Assembly (NCBI GenBank): GCA_002839245.1
Contig: PGXR01000100.1
Span: 1 to 10,446 of the forward strand
Source of the DNA: Spirochaetae bacterium HGW-Spirochaetae-7
GTDB lineage: Bacteria; Spirochaetota; Spirochaetia; Treponematales; UBA12059
Length of the DNA stretch: 10,446 nucleotides
Reading direction: 5' to 3'
Position 1 is the first letter of the stretch. Each line of letters starts with the position of its first letter. Of the stretch, positions 1 to 5,580 are shown piece after piece. The notes beneath the pieces were generated by a model. It ran no database searches. It worked only from the letters and a program-made list of their open reading frames with translations, and was not told where the DNA came from. The position numbers were made by a program, and so were the translations under genes.

Positions 1-788
1 TCCATGTACGGCAAGGCCCGCGCGAACAGCCGCAGCCCAACCCCGCCCTTGTCCGCAAGCTCCAGGGCATGGCCGGGCAACGAAAAGCCCGTGACGTCGG
101 TGCAAGCCCGCACCCCGTGCGTTTGCAGGACACGAAGCGCATCGCGGTTCAGCCGCTTCATCGACTCCACCGCCCCGGCCAGGACATCAGCCGGGCAGGC
201 TCCTGCCTTGGCCGCCGTCGTGATGGCGCCGGTGCCGAGCGCCTTCGTCAGCACGATGGCGTCACCCGGCCTGGCGCCCGACTTGAGCAGCACGCGGTCG
301 GGATGCGCGAACCCGATGACGGCCATTCCGAATTTCGGCTCGGGATCCATGATCGTATGCCCGCCCACGACGGCGCACCCCGCCTCGGCGGCCTTCTCCG
401 CCCCGCCGCGAACGATTTCGGCGATCGCCTCGATAGGCAGGTCGGGAGGAAAGGCCGCGATATTGAGCGCGACGACGGGATCGCCTCCGGTCGCGTATAC
501 GTCCGACAACGCGTTGGCCGCCGCTATCGCGCCGAAGTCATACGCGTCGTCGACTATCGGCGTGAAGAAATCGGTCGTGAAAATCAGGCACTTTTCGCCG
601 TCGATGCGGTACACGGCCGCGTCGTCACCCTCTTCCAGGCCGGCAATGAGGGATGCGGCGCGCTCTGGCGGTACAAGACCGGCCAATGGACGCAGAACCT
701 GCGCCAGGGCCTCGGGGCCCATTTTGGCAGCTCAGCCAGCCGCGGAGCACATCGACGTCAGTCGTATTTCCTGCTCTCCGAATTTCAC
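1..788 (-). CDS. selD: Selenide, water dikinase SelD, itself a selenoprotein (Sec at codon 19); 3' part beyond window edge
   Basis: SelD makes selenophosphate from selenide and ATP, the selenium donor for Sec-tRNA synthesis and tRNA selenation. The minus frame from the GTG at 788-786 reads to the window edge for 262 codons, with one in-frame UGA at 734-732. The N-terminus reads MCSAAGUAAKMGPEAL: U19 occupies the place of the catalytic Cys (C17 in E. coli) and K22 that of the essential Lys (K20). Downstream come LEEGDDAAVY, TTDFFTPIVDD, ANALSDVYATGGDP, CAVVGGHTI, LTKALGTGAI and ACTDVTGFSLPGHALE, all in SelD order. Family length is about 345 residues, so some 80 are missing only because the window ends. 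An AAAGGAGGG Shine-Dalgarno lies 7 nt before the GTG. Everything else in the frame is intact, and a bSECIS-like hairpin follows the UGA, so readthrough as Sec is far likelier than a pseudogene. It is divergent from tRNA-Sec-selA-selB. Confidence 0.95.
703..734 (-). promoter_or_regulatory. In-frame UGA (Sec19) plus bSECIS-like hairpin inside selD
   Basis: The UGA occupies 734-732 on the minus strand. It is followed by a helix GGGCC (720-716) / GGCCC (711-707) closing a CCGA tetraloop, and by a lower helix GCCA (728-725) / TGGC (706-703), separated on the 5' side by an unpaired AAAT. The apical loop starts 17 nt after the UGA, within the usual range for bacterial SECIS elements in coding sequence, where SelB's C-terminal winged helices bind the loop. 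The asymmetric internal bulge and G-containing loop resemble the family. That SelB from this locus binds it is an inference. Confidence 0.8.
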
Positions 789-795
789 TTCGCAT

Positions 796-804
796 CCCTC
801 CTTT
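796..804 (-). promoter_or_regulatory. Strong Shine-Dalgarno fixing the GTG start of selD
   Basis: On the minus strand the sequence reads AAAGGAGGG, ending 7 nt before the GTG at 788. No ATG lies in frame at a comparable distance. The next in-frame ATG (752) is only six codons before Sec19 and has no such site, so GTG is the likely start. Confidence 0.8.
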
Positions 805-851
805 CCATCGGATTTTCATTGGGGCAAATACTCAACCAATGAGTAGTTTGC

Positions 852-880
852 AGGATACCAGCGACTTGCGATAATGGCAA
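852..880 (-). promoter_or_regulatory. Predicted sigma70-type promoter of selD
   Basis: On the minus strand TTGCCA (880-875) is separated by 17 nt from TATCCT (857-852). Transcription would start near 845, giving a 5' leader of about 57 nt before the GTG. The -35 box overlaps the dyad shared with the divergent tRNA-Sec promoter. Confidence 0.55.
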
Positions 881-896
881 GCTAAAACTGGCTTGC
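877..896. promoter_or_regulatory. Candidate shared operator: GCAAGC-N8-GCTTGC dyad between divergent promoters
   Basis: GCAAGC (877-882) and GCTTGC (891-896) form a perfect 6-bp dyad with an 8-bp spacer. A third half-site, CTTGC, lies at 865-869. The dyad overlaps the selD -35 and ends 1 bp before the -35 of the tRNA-Sec promoter, so a bound protein could control both directions. The site is visible in the sequence; its function is inferred and no cognate regulator is seen in the window. Confidence 0.35.
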
Positions 897-897
897 G

Positions 898-926
898 TTG
901 ACAGCTATTGCACTGTCCCGTAGTAT
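898..926 (+). promoter_or_regulatory. Strong predicted sigma70-type promoter of tRNA-Sec-selA-selB
   Basis: A consensus TTGACA (898-903) and TAGTAT (921-926) are separated by exactly 17 nt. Initiation near 933 would leave a short 5' extension before the tRNA at 967. This is the best promoter match in the window, consistent with driving a stable RNA and with selA and selB following from the same transcript. Confidence 0.75.
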
Positions 927-966
927 GTCCGATACCGACGCTTCGCCCTGCGCCGAAGTCCGGAAT

Positions 967-1055
967 GGAAGTTGACGGGGTCTGGTGGCTCCCGCGGTCT
1001 TCAAAACCGTTGGCCGTGCTTTGCGCGGTGGTGGGTTCGATTCCCGCCTCTTCCG
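967..1055 (+). tRNA. selC: tRNA-Sec, anticodon UCA
   Basis: The 89-nt gene folds as a selenocysteine tRNA. The acceptor 5' strand starts GGAAG (967-971). The six-pair D stem is GGGGTC (977-982) / GGCTCC (987-992) around a four-base TGGT loop. The anticodon stem 994-998/1006-1010 holds a CTTCAAA loop with TCA at 1001-1003. A seven-pair variable arm (1013-1019/1023-1029) closes a TTT loop, and the T arm is GTGGG-TTCGATT-CCCGC (1031-1047). The 3' strand CTCTTCC ends at 1054 with discriminator G1055. CCA is not encoded. The long D stem, minimal D loop and long variable arm are Sec hallmarks. Only 12 nt lie on the 3' side between T loop and discriminator, with apparent U-U and U-C mismatches at acceptor positions 6 and 7, whereas E. 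coli has 13 well-paired positions. The 3' boundary is 2 nt from the selA start. Confidence 0.93.
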
Positions 1056-1057
1056 CT

Positions 1058-2518
1058 ATGGAAACCAACGAACGGCTTTCAGCCATACCGCAGGTCGAGA
1101 GGCTTCTCGCCGATCCCGACGTCGCCGCATTTTTTCCGTTGCTCTCGCGGCCGCTGGCCACCCGTGTCGTGACGCTGTCGCTTGCCGCGGAACGGGAACG
1201 CGCGCTGGCCGACGGCGACTACGCCGTCGACGCCTCCGTCTGCAGGGCGGCGGCTATCCGCGCTCTCGAGGTACTTGACCGGAAGCGCCTGCGCAAGACG
1301 CTTAACGGTACCGGCATCGTACTCAACACCAACCTCGGGCGTTCCCCGGTGTCGGAGTCCGCATGGATCGGCGCGCATGACGCCAACACGGGATATGCCC
1401 CGCTGGAGCTTGACCTGGACTCGGGCAAGCGCGGGCGCAGGGGCGGGCTATGCCATGACCTGGCGGCGATGCTCGCCGGAGCCGAGGCCGCCCTGGTCGT
1501 CAACAACAACGCAGCCGGCGTCCTCCTCGCCCTGACCGCCATCGCCAAGGACAAGGAAGTGGTAATAGCGCGCGGCGAACAGGTACAGATCGGCGGCGGC
1601 TTCCGCGTGCCTGACATACTGGAACTTGCCGGGGCGCGCTTCGTCGAGGTAGGGACGACGAACATCGTGACCGAGAACGATTATCGCCGGGCGATCCATA
1701 CCGAAACGTCCTGCGTTTTGCTTGTCCACACCTCGAATTTCGCGCTTCGCGGCTTTTCCTCAAAGCCGGGTCCGGCAGCCGTCGTCGCTGCGCTCCCTGC
1801 ATCGATACCAGTCATCGTCGACCAAGGCTCGGGCTGCGCGTTCGAGCGCATCCCCGGCGAGAGGCAGGTGGGGGACTATATCGACGCAGGCTGCACCCTC
1901 GTCTGCTTCTCTGCGGACAAGCTCCTGGGCGGTCCCCAGGCGGGTATAGTCGCCGGACGGGCCGACCTCGTAGCCCGGCTTGCACGTCATCCGTTGTACA
2001 GGGCGTTCAGGCCCGGCAAGATGGTCTACTCCCTCCTCGAGCGCGTCCTCGTGGAAAGGCTGAACGGCGAGGCCGGCCCCGCCGGAAGGGCAATCGCCAT
2101 GCCGGTCGAGGAACTCAAGAAAACAGCCAGAAAGATCCGGAGCAAGTTACCCAAGGGCGTCGCGACCCTCGTCGACACCAGGGCGGCCTCCGGCGGCGGC
2201 TCCGGGCCGGATGAATTCTTCGATTCCATAGGACTGTCAATCACGTCGCCTTCCAGCGCAGCCATGCTGCAGGCGGCGTTGCGCAAGGCTCCCGTGCCGC
2301 TTGTCGCCATGATACGGAACGGGGCCGTCCTCGTCGACATGGCGACGCTTGCGGGAGAAGACCCCATGGACGTGGTCGCTACCATAAGCTGGGCGCTGGA
2401 ACGAAGCGTTTCGCTCAGGGCGAGCGCCGAGCGCTATACCGAGCGAAACGCTGAACACCATGCAGAGCTGCCAGGCGATGGGCCAGGGCCCGCAGGAGCG
2501 ACCCAGGGCTCCGCATGA
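1058..2518 (+). CDS. selA: L-seryl-tRNA(Sec) selenium transferase SelA
   Basis: This PLP enzyme converts Ser-tRNA-Sec to Sec-tRNA-Sec with selenophosphate; the E. coli enzyme is a homodecamer. The protein has 486 residues. Motifs in family order are LSAIPQVERLLAD (N-terminal tRNA-binding part), LNGTGIVLNTNLGR, APLELDLDSGKRG, ALVVNNNAAGVLL, VVIARGEQVQIGGGFRVPDI, EVGTTN, VHTSNF and CFSADKLLGGPQAGIVAG, with K288 as the predicted PLP lysine. The tail after about residue 445 (acidic, Gly/Ala/Pro-rich) has no obvious E. coli counterpart. The frame is open upstream to 908, but that passes through tRNA-Sec; the ATG at 1058 places the start exactly where family N-termini begin. It lies 2 nt after the tRNA discriminator and has no separate Shine-Dalgarno outside the tRNA. 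The 3' end overlaps selB by ATGA. Confidence 0.95.
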   Translation: METNERLSAIPQVERLLADPDVAAFFPLLSRPLATRVVTLSLAAERERALADGDYAVDASVCRAAAIRALEVLDRKRLRKTLNGTGIVLNTNLGRSPVSESAWIGAHDANTGYAPLELDLDSGKRGRRGGLCHDLAAMLAGAEAALVVNNNAAGVLLALTAIAKDKEVVIARGEQVQIGGGFRVPDILELAGARFVEVGTTNIVTENDYRRAIHTETSCVLLVHTSNFALRGFSSKPGPAAVVAALPASIPVIVDQGSGCAFERIPGERQVGDYIDAGCTLVCFSADKLLGGPQAGIVAGRADLVARLARHPLYRAFRPGKMVYSLLERVLVERLNGEAGPAGRAIAMPVEELKKTARKIRSKLPKGVATLVDTRAASGGGSGPDEFFDSIGLSITSPSSAAMLQAALRKAPVPLVAMIRNGAVLVDMATLAGEDPMDVVATISWALERSVSLRASAERYTERNAEHHAELPGDGPGPAGATQGSA

Positions 2519-4383
2519 GAGTCATCGGCACCGCCGGCCATGTCGACCACGGCAAGACCGCCCTCATCCGTTCGTTGACCGGCATGGACGCCGACAGGCT
2601 GCCCGAGGAAAAGGCCCGCGGCATGACCACCGACCTCGGATTCGCATGGTACGAGGGCGGCGATGGCGAGGCCATAGGCGTCGTCGACGTGCCCGGCCAC
2701 GAGCGCTACCTCCGCAACATGGTCGCCGGCGCCTGGGCGCTCGAGCTTGTCATACTCGTCGTGGCCGCGGACGATGGCTGGATGCCCCAGACATCGCTCC
2801 ACGCCTCGATCGTCGCGTCGCTTTCGGCACCCGCCGTCGTGCTGGCGATAACCAAGGCCGACGCGGTCGCTCCCGGCAGGACTTCCGCGGTCATCGCCGA
2901 TGCGGTCGACCGGGCCGCGGCGTTGTTCGGCGAACGCCCCCCCGCCGTGGCCATATCAAACCTGAGCGGATCGGGCATCGCCGAACTCAAGGAAACCATC
3001 GACAGGACGCTTCGCAAGCTGCCGCGCGAGGCGGAGTCCTGGCCCCGGATCTACGTCGACCGCGTTTTTTCGCCTCTCGGAGGCGGAGTGGTCGTCACCG
3101 GCACGCTGCGGGGCGGATCGGTGGCCATAGGCACCGAAATGGAGGTATTCCCGAGCGGCGCGCGCGTACGAGTCAAGGGAGTACAGAGCTACCGCAGGGA
3201 AACCGGGGTCGCCGAACCCGTCTGCCGCGTGGCCCTTTCGCTGTCGGGGACAAAGGCCGGCCTAGGTCGGGGCGACCTTCTCGCCGCGCACCGCGCACCG
3301 GTCCTTTCAGGCACCGAGTTCCTGGGCAGGCTCCTGCCGCTGCCGGGTTCATCCGAACTCTGCCTGGCGGACGCCAGGGGAAGGCCGCTGCTCCGTGACG
3401 GCATAGAGGCGGAACTGGCCTTGGGAACCGCACGGCGCGAAGTCGAGGTATGGCGCTACAGGGGCAGCGATTGCATCAGGCTGGTCTCGAGCGAGCCCGT
3501 CGCCTGCCCCGCCGGCGAAGCCTTCGTCGTCCTCCGGCGGGGAGGGGCCGCCATGCTATGCCGCGGAGCGATGCTGCGCTCGGGAGCGACCAAGCCCATG
3601 GACCGCAAGGCGATGGCCGCGGTGCTGCCCCGGGTGGCATCCGCCACAGCAATGCTTGAATCGGCCGGCTGGGGCCTGCGGGAAGCCGGTGCCTACAGGC
3701 TGTCGCTCACGACGTTCGGGCTCGGCTGGGCCATCGATAGAAGCGGCCTGACGTCGGAGCTTGCCCGGACGGCCGGCCTGGGATGTGCCCCGGCGCAAGA
3801 TGGCGCGCTTGTCACCTTCGATCCGGAACGCTGGACATCGCTCCGGCAGGCCTTCGTGTCCGCGGCAGGCGAACCCTCCGGCTTGTCCAGGGCTACGGCC
3901 GAGTCCCTGTTCGCGAAAAACTTCATAGCGGGCGAGGCTCCAGCGGGAGCGGCAATAGAGGCTGCCCTGGCACGCTTGCTCGCCGAAAAGTCCATCAGGC
4001 CCGACGGCCCGCTCTGGAAGGCCTCGAGCGCCGTCCGCGACTTGTCGCCGGACGAGACGGGGCTTCTGGCCAGGCTTAAGGCAGCCGGCAAGACCGGGCT
4101 TGAGCCTGGAAGGACTACGGCGCAATCCGACGCCCGCGCGCTAAAGTCGCTCTGCTCGTTCGGCGAGGCGCGGCCTCTCGACGGCGGCATATTCATGGCG
4201 AGAGACGCCTTCGACGCATGCGTCGAGGCAATCCTGCGCGGCAAAAAAAGTGGAGACCGGTTTACGGTCGGCGACGCCAAGGAGCGCTCCAGCCTGTCCC
4301 GCAAGTACATCCTTCCGCTGCTCAACAGGATGGAGACAGATGGCCTGGTCAAACGCTACGGAGATGAACGTATCGTCCTGTAG
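2515..4383 (+). CDS. selB: Selenocysteine-specific translation elongation factor SelB
   Basis: SelB is the EF-Tu-like GTPase that carries Sec-tRNA-Sec to UGA codons marked by a bSECIS hairpin. The protein has 622 residues, close to the roughly 614 of E. coli SelB. The GTPase motifs are GHVDHGKT (8-15), RGMTTD (switch I, 35-40), DVPGHERYLRN (58-68) and TKAD (113-116), which replaces NKxD as is common in SelB. EF-Tu-like beta-barrel domains follow (GGGVVVTGTLRGG near 197-209, then domain III), and the C-terminal part from about residue 370 fits the winged-helix repeats that bind SECIS RNA, ending KYILPLLNRMETDGLVKRYGDERIVL-like. The ATG overlaps the selA stop (ATGA), implying translational coupling. 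The selD hairpin in this window is a likely RNA target. Confidence 0.95.
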   Translation: MRVIGTAGHVDHGKTALIRSLTGMDADRLPEEKARGMTTDLGFAWYEGGDGEAIGVVDVPGHERYLRNMVAGAWALELVILVVAADDGWMPQTSLHASIVASLSAPAVVLAITKADAVAPGRTSAVIADAVDRAAALFGERPPAVAISNLSGSGIAELKETIDRTLRKLPREAESWPRIYVDRVFSPLGGGVVVTGTLRGGSVAIGTEMEVFPSGARVRVKGVQSYRRETGVAEPVCRVALSLSGTKAGLGRGDLLAAHRAPVLSGTEFLGRLLPLPGSSELCLADARGRPLLRDGIEAELALGTARREVEVWRYRGSDCIRLVSSEPVACPAGEAFVVLRRGGAAMLCRGAMLRSGATKPMDRKAMAAVLPRVASATAMLESAGWGLREAGAYRLSLTTFGLGWAIDRSGLTSELARTAGLGCAPAQDGALVTFDPERWTSLRQAFVSAAGEPSGLSRATAESLFAKNFIAGEAPAGAAIEAALARLLAEKSIRPDGPLWKASSAVRDLSPDETGLLARLKAAGKTGLEPGRTTAQSDARALKSLCSFGEARPLDGGIFMARDAFDACVEAILRGKKSGDRFTVGDAKERSSLSRKYILPLLNRMETDGLVKRYGDERIVL

Positions 4384-4548
4384 CCGAAAGAGTTCATTCC
4401 AAAGTCGGTGACTGTTGAAATTGTTTCGGCAATTTGTCTATTCAGGTGCTTTTCCGCAACAAAGCAACCCATTTTACCCCGTACACAAATATATTGCCCC
4501 TGGAGCCTGATAACCAGAGATAGCGATGAAGAGGAAACGGAATTAGGC

Positions 4549-4568
4549 ATCCGCAGATTACGCCGATT
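4549..4568. repeat. Left arm of 20-nt inverted repeat flanking GxxExxY remnant
   Basis: Positions 4549-4568 match the reverse complement of 4821-4840 at 18 of 20 bases; both arms contain the core ATCCGCAGATTAC. Sequences of this type commonly border GxxExxY-family genes in diverse genomes (recalled knowledge). The arms enclose a 292-bp cassette. Confidence 0.7.
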
Positions 4569-4796
4569 CTCGCAGATTCAAGACCAAGTGCTTGTACTCG
4601 AGAGACTGCACCCCGAAATTCAACAAAAAACCTTTGCCGAAGCCAGAGGCTTTCAGTACTACGATCACAGAGCAGTAGCAGACAAAATCGGCTCGATAGA
4701 AAGAATCCGGGTTTGGCCTTTATACAAGACGGGTAATTCGTATTCCCTGATGTATGAAATCCCAAGCAGGTTGAATTCGATTTCGAGGGCATCCTG
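4558..4796 (-). pseudogene. Degenerate GxxExxY-family protein gene (5' truncated, frameshifted, internal deletion)
   Basis: Two minus-strand frames read as consecutive parts of a GxxExxY protein, a small family (about 120-130 residues) of unknown function with a PD-(D/E)XK-like core. From 4796 one frame gives QDALEIEFNLLGISYIREYE, then LPVLYKGQ to about 4713. A missing base between 4712 and 4708 shifts to a second frame that continues FYRADFVCYCSVIVVLKASG and then FLLNFGVQSLEYKHLVLNLR, stopping at TAA 4560-4558. Intact members have about 17 residues between VIVELKA and LNYLKASGF; here these are fused as VIVVLKASGF, as expected from recombination between two similar LKA-encoding stretches. The N-terminal GxxExxY segment is absent. 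GC is lower than in flanking genes (28 of 60 bases in one line), suggesting acquired or repeat-derived DNA. Confidence 0.72.
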
Positions 4797-4820
4797 GTTG
4801 GCAAATAATAAATCCGCGTC

Positions 4821-4840
4821 AATCTGTGTAATCTGCGGAT
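4821..4840. repeat. Right arm of 20-nt inverted repeat flanking GxxExxY remnant
   Basis: This is the inverted counterpart of 4549-4568 (18 of 20 matches). It lies just upstream of the remnant's readable 5' end, where the family's missing N-terminal segment should have been, so the deletion removed sequence between this arm and codon QDAL. Confidence 0.7.
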
Positions 4841-4881
4841 CCTCTTCTCTAATTGAAATACTGAATAGTTACGGCAATTTC

Positions 4882-4921
4882 TTGATAATAATGGTCATTC
4901 ATATTGTATTTTGTATATATT
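4882..4921 (+). promoter_or_regulatory. AT-rich candidate promoter for the flavoprotein gene
   Basis: TTGATA (4882-4887) stands 17 nt before TGTATT (4905-4910), and a better -10-like TATATT lies at 4916-4921 without a well-placed -35. The tract is the most AT-rich of the window and directly precedes the gene at 4961. Which hexamers are used cannot be decided. Confidence 0.3.
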
Positions 4922-4960
4922 ATCACATCGCCTCGGCAAGAGGATGAACAGGAGTCAAGC

Positions 4961-5557
4961 ATGAGCACAATCAAGATCATCATAGGTTCTACCAGACCCG
5001 GACGTTTCGCGTCGACCTTTGCGAAATGGCTGACGACGATAGCCAAGGAATTCGAGGCTGCCAATCCCGGCGGCCCGCGTTTCGAGCTCGTCGACCTCGC
5101 CGACCAGAAGCTGCCCCTCCTCGACGAGGCAGTCCCGGCCAACATGAACAAGTACGAACACGACCATACGAAGCGCTGGTCAAAGGTCGTCGGCGAGGCC
5201 GACGGTTTCGTGTTCGTCACGCAGGAATACAACCATGGCTACAGCGCATCGCTCAAGAACGCCATCGACTATCTCTTCTACGAGTGGAACAACAAGCCGG
5301 TCGCCTTCGCCAGCTACGGCGGAGCAGCGGGAGGAGCCCGGGCCGTCGAGCAATTGCGCGAGGTATCAGGCGAGGTCAAGCTCTTCGATATCCGCGAGGC
5401 GGTCATCGTTCCCAATTACTGGACCCAGTTCGACGCGTCGGGCGCGTTCAATGCCACCGATGACCAGGCCAAGGCTGCCGGGGCCATGTTCCAGGCGCTG
5501 TCGTTCTGGACCGACGAGATGAAGGCCTCGCGGGCCAGACTGGCGGCCAAGGCCTGA
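4961..5557 (+). CDS. NADPH-dependent FMN reductase-like flavoprotein (flavodoxin fold)
   Basis: The protein has 198 residues, a typical size for the NADPH-dependent FMN reductase family (chromate/azo/quinone reductase type). The N-terminal strand and phosphate-binding loop read IKIIIGSTRPGR (4-15). The characteristic second FMN-contact segment is FVFVTQEYNHGYSASLKNAI (83-102), with QEYN in place of the common PEYN, and SYGGAAGG (118-125) contacts the flavin ring. No signal peptide is seen, so it should be cytosolic. The ATG at 4961 follows AGGAG (4949-4953) by 7 nt; the frame is open further upstream to 4904 but that extension runs into the AT-rich promoter-like tract. The dioxygenase gene starts 23 nt downstream, suggesting one operon, perhaps for redox handling of aromatic or quinone compounds. 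The true substrate cannot be told from sequence. Confidence 0.88.
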   Translation: MSTIKIIIGSTRPGRFASTFAKWLTTIAKEFEAANPGGPRFELVDLADQKLPLLDEAVPANMNKYEHDHTKRWSKVVGEADGFVFVTQEYNHGYSASLKNAIDYLFYEWNNKPVAFASYGGAAGGARAVEQLREVSGEVKLFDIREAVIVPNYWTQFDASGAFNATDDQAKAAGAMFQALSFWTDEMKASRARLAAKA

Positions 5558-5580
5558 AGTCAGGCGGAGAAAAGCCCGGA

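Noticed and set aside
732..734. selD as a pseudogene with a nonsense mutation
   Set aside because: The UGA sits exactly at the catalytic Cys/Sec position, is followed by a SECIS-like hairpin, the rest of the frame is intact, and the full Sec machinery is adjacent.
4..846. Long plus-strand open frames over the selD region
   Set aside because: They are antisense shadows of selD; their residues are low-complexity Ala/Ser/Pro/Arg and match no family, while the minus strand reads as SelD throughout apart from the Sec UGA.
908..1057. N-terminal extension of SelA by 50 residues
   Set aside because: The extra codons run through the whole tRNA-Sec gene; family alignment places the start at ATG 1058.
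2460..3398. 312-codon Arg-rich plus frame inside selB
   Set aside because: It is out of frame with an unmistakable SelB and has the His/Arg/Gly-rich composition typical of shadow frames in GC-rich DNA.
4383..4436. selB terminator from GCCGAAA/TTTCGGC or AAATTG/CAATTT repeats
   Set aside because: The first pair is 34 nt apart and the second is AT-rich with no U-run; neither is a convincing intrinsic terminator.
4442..4822. 126-codon minus-strand frame
   Set aside because: It overlaps the GxxExxY remnant in a frame that does not carry the recognised residues.
4408..4947. 179-codon plus-strand frame after selB
   Set aside because: It is antisense to the GxxExxY remnant and includes both inverted-repeat arms; the protein has no recognisable family and no Shine-Dalgarno. 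The minus-strand homology explains the region better.
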